DNA from: Streptomyces sp. ITFR-21
GTDB lineage: Bacteria; Actinomycetota; Actinomycetes; Streptomycetales; Streptomycetaceae
Assembly: GCF_031844685.1 (NCBI RefSeq)
Contig: NZ_CP134605.1
Location: 1,459,501 to 1,523,500 of the forward strand
DNA length: 64,000 bases
Direction: 5' to 3'
A model generated the notes under the pieces. The model had not been told where the DNA came from. It saw only the letters and a list, made by a program, of their open reading frames with translations, and ran no database searches. A program made the position numbers and the translations under genes. Shown here piece by piece: positions 59,525 through 64,000 of the stretch (its first letter is position 1; each line of letters opens with the position of its first letter).

Positions 59525-60255
59525 ACCCGCATGTCGATGTGGGCGCCTATCTGCTCGGGGCGCTGGACGACGCGGAGATGACCGCCTTCGAGGAGCACCT
59601 CGCCGGGTGCGACGAGTGCGGTGCCCGACTGGACGAGCTGACGGGCGTGGTCCCGGTGCTCGACGAGCTGCGCGGGGACGGCGGCGCCGCCGCCGGCTAC
59701 GGGGACCCGCCCGGCGACGCGCTGCTGGAGAAGCTGCTGCGGCAGGTCGCCGAGGAGCGCCGGCGGGCCGGGCGCCGCCGGCTGGTGGCGGTGGCCGTCG
59801 CCGCGGTGCTGGTGGTCGGCGGTCCGACGGTCGCGGTGCTGGCCACCGGCAGCGGCGGCGGCCGCGGCGCCCCCGTCGCGACCGCGACCTTCGCCCCCGA
59901 CCAGCGCTCGGCAAGCAACCCGGTCACCGGCGCGTCCGCGGTCGTCGGGATCACCGACAAGAAGTGGGGCACCGCGGTCGACCTGCGGCTGAAGGGCGTG
60001 TACGGCCCGTTCATCTGCAGCCTGATCGCGGTCGGCCGGGACGGCAGCAACCAGACGGTCGCCACCTGGTCCGTCCCGCACGGCGGCTACGGCACCGGCG
60101 CCCATCCCAGGCCGCTCACCGTGCACGGCGCGGCCGGGCTGCGGGTGGCGCAGATCAGCCGCTTCGACGTGCGGACCTCCGACGGGAAGCTGCTGGTGTC
60201 GGTGCCGAACGGCGAGCAGCCGCCCGCCGACCGGCCCCGGCAGTCCGCCGGCTGA
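59521..60255 (+). CDS. Zinc-finger anti-sigma factor (membrane)
   Basis: A 244-residue anti-sigma factor: an N-terminal zf-HC2/ZAS domain with His26-x3-Cys30-x2-Cys33 (FEEHLAGCDECG), one membrane helix near residues 89-110 (LVAVAVAAVLVVGGPTVAVL) and an extracellular domain. It starts at the GTG at 59521 in a GTGA overlap with the sigma gene and probably holds that sigma factor inactive until an envelope signal releases it. The extracellular domain resembles the regulators of BldN/SigL-type systems only in general plan. Confidence 0.88.
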   Translation: MNPHVDVGAYLLGALDDAEMTAFEEHLAGCDECGARLDELTGVVPVLDELRGDGGAAAGYGDPPGDALLEKLLRQVAEERRRAGRRRLVAVAVAAVLVVGGPTVAVLATGSGGGRGAPVATATFAPDQRSASNPVTGASAVVGITDKKWGTAVDLRLKGVYGPFICSLIAVGRDGSNQTVATWSVPHGGYGTGAHPRPLTVHGAAGLRVAQISRFDVRTSDGKLLVSVPNGEQPPADRPRQSAG

Positions 60256-60347
60256 CACCGCGCCGACAACGTGCCGACAGGGGCCGCCCGGTCCGCTGTC
60301 GGCGGGATGTCGGCGCGCTGTCAGCGGGGACCGGCATCGTGGGGGCC

Positions 60348-61445
60348 ATGACGACGCGACTGACAGACAACGGTGGGACCGCCGCCGTCGAGGTGCGCGG
60401 TCTGGTCAAGCACTACGGCGAGACCAAGGCCCTCGACGGGGTGGATCTGGAGGTACGCCAGGGCACCGTGCTCGGTGTGCTCGGCCCGAACGGGGCCGGC
60501 AAGACCACGCTGGTTCGGGTCCTGTCCACGCTGGTCCGGCCGGACGCGGGCACCGCCCGGGTGGCCGGCTACGACGTGCTCAAGCAGCCCCGGCAGCTGC
60601 GCCGGGTGATCGGCCTGACCGGGCAGTACGCCTCGGTGGACGAGAAGCTGTCCGGCCGGGAGAACCTCTACATGATCGGCCGGCTGCTGGACCTGTCCCG
60701 CGGCGCGGCGCGGGCCCGCGCGGACGAGCTGCTGGAGCGGTTCTCGCTGGCCGAGGCCGCCAGGCGCCCGGCGATGCAGTACTCCGGCGGGATGCGCCGC
60801 CGGCTGGACCTGGCGGCGAGCATGATCGGCCGGCCCGCGGTGCTCTACCTGGACGAGCCGACCACCGGCCTGGACCCCCGTACCCGCAACGAGGTGTGGG
60901 AGGAGGTGCGGCGGATGGTCGCCGAGGGCGCGACCGTCCTGCTCACCACCCAGTACATGGAGGAGGCCGAGCAGCTCGCCGACGAACTGACGGTGATCGA
61001 CCGCGGCAAGGTGATCGCGGGCGGCCGGGTGGCGGACCTGAAGGCGAAGGTCGGCGGGCGCACCCTGCGGATCCGGCCGTCCGATCCGGGCCGGCTGGCC
61101 GCGATGGCCGCCGCGATCGGCGCCGCCGGGCTCGACGGGGTGGCCGGCGTGCACCCCGACCCGGCCGACGGCGTGGTGAACGTGCCGATCCTCAGCGACG
61201 AGCAGCTGACCGCCGTGGTCGCCCTGCTGGGCGCGCAGGGCTTCGGCATCGCCGGCATCGGCACCCATCTGCCCAGTCTGGACGAGGTGTTCCTGGCGAT
61301 AACCGGCCAGAAGACGAACCTCGGCGAGGGTGCGGACGCCCCCGGGACCGGGGGCCCCGGCCAGGACCGGGACCGGCCCGGCGACCCGGGCGGCGCCGCG
61401 GGCCAGGGCCCGGCCAAGGACGAAGAAGTGGAGGTCGCGGTATGA
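60348..61445 (+). CDS. DrrA-type ABC transporter ATP-binding protein
   Basis: A 365-residue ABC ATPase of the daunorubicin-resistance group: Walker A LGPNGAGKTTLVRVLSTLVR, signature YSGGMRRRLDLAASMIGRPA, Walker B VLYLDEPTTGLDPRTRNEVW, H-loop TQYMEEAEQLADELTVIDRG. The C-terminal extra domain is DrrA-like, followed by an unusual Gly/Pro/Asp-rich tail (last about 35 residues). It starts at the ATG at 60348 and overlaps the permease gene by ATGA. Confidence 0.9.
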   Translation: MTTRLTDNGGTAAVEVRGLVKHYGETKALDGVDLEVRQGTVLGVLGPNGAGKTTLVRVLSTLVRPDAGTARVAGYDVLKQPRQLRRVIGLTGQYASVDEKLSGRENLYMIGRLLDLSRGAARARADELLERFSLAEAARRPAMQYSGGMRRRLDLAASMIGRPAVLYLDEPTTGLDPRTRNEVWEEVRRMVAEGATVLLTTQYMEEAEQLADELTVIDRGKVIAGGRVADLKAKVGGRTLRIRPSDPGRLAAMAAAIGAAGLDGVAGVHPDPADGVVNVPILSDEQLTAVVALLGAQGFGIAGIGTHLPSLDEVFLAITGQKTNLGEGADAPGTGGPGQDRDRPGDPGGAAGQGPAKDEEVEVAV

Positions 61446-62278
61446 GCGCGGCTACGGCTCAGGTCACCGCGACCGGCCAGCGGATCGCGGTGGCCGGCGA
61501 GGGCAGGATCGGCCTGCGGGCCAACCTGCGGCACATCGGCGCCCTCGCGCGCCGCAACATGCTCCAGATCAAGCAGGACCCGGAGTCGATGTTCGACGCC
61601 CTCCTGATGCCGGTGATCTTCACCCTGCTGTTCGTGTACGTCTTCGGCGGCGCGGTCTCCGGCAAGGGCCACCAGCACGCGTACGTGAACTACGTGGTGC
61701 CCGGCCTGATGGCGATGATGGGCATGAGCATCGCGCAGGCGGTCGGCACCGGAATCAACGACGACTTCAAGAAGGGGGTCATGGACCGGTTCCGGACGAT
61801 GCCGATCGCCCGGTCCTCGGTCCTGATAGCCAAGATCGTGGTCGAGGTCGGCCGGATGCTGATCGCCACCGCGATTTTGCTCGGCATGGGCTTCGCGCTC
61901 GGGCTGACCATCGAGACGGACGTACCGCACCTGCTGGCGGCGGTCGCGCTGTCGACGGTGTTCGGCGCCTCACTGATGTGGATCTTCATCCTGCTGGGGC
62001 TGACCATGAAGTCGCCCCAGGCGGTGCAGGGAGTGGCCATGCTCGTGCTGATGCCGTTGCAGTTCGGCAGCTCGATCTTCGCCAAACCGACCACGATGCC
62101 GGGCTGGCTGGAGAACTTCACCAAGGTCAACCCGCTGTCCAACCTCGCCGACGCCGCCCGGGCACTGGTCAACGGCGGACCGGTGGCGCACTCGGTGTGG
62201 ATGACGCTGGCCTGGGCGGTCGGCATCACGGTGGTGACGGCGCCGCTGGCGGTGGCCCGGTTCCGGAAGAAGACCTGA
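61442..62278 (+). CDS. DrrB-type ABC transporter permease
   Basis: A 278-residue ABC-2 permease with six predicted membrane segments (DALLMPVIFTLLFVYVFGGA ... MLIATAILLGMGFALG ... VVTAPLAVARFRKKT) and the motif VMDRFRTMPIARSSVLIAKI typical of DrrB. Its start is in an ATGA overlap with the DrrA-type ATPase, so they form one export unit. In producers such pairs export antibiotics, but no biosynthetic genes are in the window. The substrate is unknown. Confidence 0.9.
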   Translation: MSAATAQVTATGQRIAVAGEGRIGLRANLRHIGALARRNMLQIKQDPESMFDALLMPVIFTLLFVYVFGGAVSGKGHQHAYVNYVVPGLMAMMGMSIAQAVGTGINDDFKKGVMDRFRTMPIARSSVLIAKIVVEVGRMLIATAILLGMGFALGLTIETDVPHLLAAVALSTVFGASLMWIFILLGLTMKSPQAVQGVAMLVLMPLQFGSSIFAKPTTMPGWLENFTKVNPLSNLADAARALVNGGPVAHSVWMTLAWAVGITVVTAPLAVARFRKKT

Positions 62279-62336
62279 CGCCGGCCGGACGGGCTCCGGA
62301 CGGCCCCGGACGGGCCGGACCGCAAGGGGAGTCCGG

Positions 62337-64000
62337 TCACTCCACGTCGCGCATCAGGGCGACGGCCTCCGCCACCGGGAGGCCGCCGCCCTCGGCGTAC
62401 GCGGCTTCGTAGGCCGGGTCGCCCATCGCGGCGCGCAACTGCACCTTCTCGCTCTCCAGTTCGCGCAGCTCGGCGGGCGCGATGGCCGAGGGCCGCAGCC
62501 GGTCGTGGGCGCCGATCAGCAGGGCCGCCCGGCGCAGCCTGCGCAGGCCGCGCTCGCCGCCCTCGGACCCGGACCCGGCGAGGGTGCGCAGCATGTGGGC
62601 GGCGGCCGGGCTGAGCAGCATGGCCAGCCGTGGGGTGATCACGTTGGCCAGCGGGTGCTCGGCCAGCTCCTCGATTCCCCCGGTGAGCAGCCGCATGCCC
62701 TCCTCCGGCTGTCCGGCCTTGCCGAGCAGCGACCCCTTGATGCCGCGGAGCATGCCGCTGACGAAGCCGGGCACGCCGTTGCCGCCGGTCTCGTTGTTGC
62801 GCAGCGACTCCTCGATCAGCTCCAGCGCCTCGGCGACGTCAGCGCGCCGGCTGAGCGCGCCGGCCAGCAGGATCCTGCCGAAGAAGGCGGCGCCGTCGCT
62901 GCTCGCGCCGAACCGCTCGGCGTCCTCGATGCCCTCGCGCAGGAGCCGTTCGCCCTCCTCCTCCTGGCCCTCGTTGAACAGGGCGTCGCCCATCCGGACG
63001 ATGAGCACCGGAACATGCTGGTGGGAACCGATCCGGCGGGCCAGCTCGATGCCCCGCCGGCAGCACTCGACCGCCCGCCGCCAGTCGCCGGCGTTGTTGG
63101 CGGTTTCGGCCTCCGCGGAGAGCGTCTCGGCCATCCCCCACTCGTCGCCCAGCCGCTCGAACAGCCGCCGGCTCTCGCCGATGTCCGCGACCGCGGCGTC
63201 CAGCTGGTCGATGATGTCGTTGTTGACCTTGGCCCGCAGTTGCAGGATGAACGCCAGCTCCCAGGTCCTGCCGTGCCGGCGGCAGGCGTCGACGGTCTCG
63301 TCCATCAGGTCCCGCAACCGCCCGAAGTCGCCGGAGAAGAAGGCGCCGTAGGGGCGCAGGATACCGGGGAAGCGGGCGGACTGCGGCAGGTGCGGCGGGT
63401 AGGTGTCGATCAGGGCGGTACCGATCCGGCTCAGCTCGGGTACCGTCCACCACTCGACGTCGCCCTCGTGCGAGGACATGTCGATGATCCGGACGTGGCG
63501 GCGGGCCTCCAGCAGGCGTTCACCCGCCAGCGGCGGCGGGTCGTCCAGCGGGCCGCGCTCCAGCGGCTCCAGGCCCGGCGGGGCGGCGAACGGGTCGGGG
63601 CCCATCGCGGTCACCGCGGCGGGCCAGTAGCGGCGCTCCGAGGCGTAGTTGCGGACCTCCCAGAACCAGTTGCAGCCCAGCACCAGCAGCAGGGCCTCCT
63701 GCTCGTCCCCGGCGGCCACCGCCCGCCGCAGGGCGGCCCGCAGGTTCTCGTGCTCGACCTCCAGCCGCTCGAACCAGTGCAGTTGGGCCGACCCGCGCAG
63801 CAACGGGTCGGCGGTGCGGGCGAACTCGCGGAAGTACGCGATGTGCCGCCGCTCGACCGCGGCCCGCTCCCCGGCCCCGTCCAGCCGCTCGGCGGCGTAC
63901 TCGTGGATGGTCTCCAGCATCCGGTACCGGGAGCCGTCGGCGGCGAGGTCGGCCAGGACGAGGGACTTGTCCACCAGGGAGGCGAGCAGCGCGGCGGCGT
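62337..64000 (-). CDS. AfsR/LuxR-like large regulator, C-terminal TPR region (partial)
   Basis: The visible 554 residues are the C-terminal part of a large transcriptional regulator: LADLAADGSRYRMLETIHEY AAERL is the winged-helix segment that follows NB-ARC ATPase domains of the AfsR/SARP and LAL groups, and the rest consists of TPR-like helical repeats ending MRDVE at 62337. The gene continues past the right edge, so the N-terminal ATPase and DNA-binding domains are outside. It converges on the ABC exporter. Confidence 0.8.
   Translation of the reverse strand, partial: AAALLASLVDKSLVLADLAADGSRYRMLETIHEYAAERLDGAGERAAVERRHIAYFREFARTADPLLRGSAQLHWFERLEVEHENLRAALRRAVAAGDEQEALLLVLGCNWFWEVRNYASERRYWPAAVTAMGPDPFAAPPGLEPLERGPLDDPPPLAGERLLEARRHVRIIDMSSHEGDVEWWTVPELSRIGTALIDTYPPHLPQSARFPGILRPYGAFFSGDFGRLRDLMDETVDACRRHGRTWELAFILQLRAKVNNDIIDQLDAAVADIGESRRLFERLGDEWGMAETLSAEAETANNAGDWRRAVECCRRGIELARRIGSHQHVPVLIVRMGDALFNEGQEEEGERLLREGIEDAERFGASSDGAAFFGRILLAGALSRRADVAEALELIEESLRNNETGGNGVPGFVSGMLRGIKGSLLGKAGQPEEGMRLLTGGIEELAEHPLANVITPRLAMLLSPAAAHMLRTLAGSGSEGGERGLRRLRRAALLIGAHDRLRPSAIAPAELRELESEKVQLRAAMGDPAYEAAYAEGGGLPVAEAVALMRDVE

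Overview
The window is high-GC actinobacterial DNA that looks like Streptomyces or a close relative. Supporting evidence is the co-occurrence of a type I glutamine synthetase (glnA), a type II enzyme (glnII), the adenylyltransferase GlnE and a GlnA2-type paralogue, GlnR-type half-sites in front of glnA and glnII, a MalR/MalEFG/alpha-glucosidase cluster, GTG starts, and many ATGA/GTGA stop-start overlaps. Most of it is core chromosome; the main accessory region is 3,695-19,100.

Layout. 1-3,720: end of lipA, a small conserved protein, a DUF4191 membrane protein, an RDD membrane protein on the opposite strand, then glnA with its GlnR site. 3,695-19,100: a 15.4-kb integrated element inserted in the last codons of glnA and bounded by a perfect 25-bp direct repeat. 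It has (i) a tyrosine integrase, an XRE repressor and an excisionase; (ii) a translationally overlapped replication module (zinc-ribbon protein, primase-polymerase, AAA+ helicase-like protein, three unknown proteins); (iii) a rightward block with a phage terminase small subunit-like protein, a small unknown protein and a 1,314-residue tail tape-measure protein; (iv) a short GntR regulator, a repeat-rich non-coding segment and a six-gene leftward operon of AICE-type proteins (DUF6907, DUF2637). I see no large terminase, portal, capsid or tail tube gene, and no FtsK/TraB translocase. The element therefore fits neither a complete prophage nor a self-transmissible actinomycete ICE, and the best reading is a candidate phage satellite. 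This is the region to study first.

19,100-46,000: chromosome again, starting with the original glnA terminator, now stranded 15 kb from its gene. Then Fpg/Nei glycosylase, a TOBE regulator beside a xanthine-dehydrogenase-type molybdoenzyme, an NAD-dependent epimerase, a secreted carbohydrate-active enzyme, a beta-lactamase-fold protein, oxidoreductases, glnII, glnE, a broken phosphoesterase gene, GlnA2-type synthetase and a decayed glucanase-like gene. 46,000-64,000: malR-malEFG-alpha-glucosidase, NAD synthetase, a membrane endo/exonuclease/phosphatase-family protein, a TetR-controlled MFS exporter with a clear operator, panB, an ECF sigma/anti-sigma pair, a DrrAB-type ABC exporter and the C-terminal part of an AfsR/LuxR-like regulator.

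How the genes connect: glnA, glnII, glnE and the GlnA2-type gene form a nitrogen-assimilation neighbourhood. GlnR sites sit before the two ammonium-assimilating synthetases and GlnE adenylylates the type I enzyme. The mal cluster is a maltodextrin import and hydrolysis unit whose LacI-type regulator shares an operator-like 10-mer with its own and the malE promoters. All functional statements come from reading the sequence and recalling families; no searches were run.
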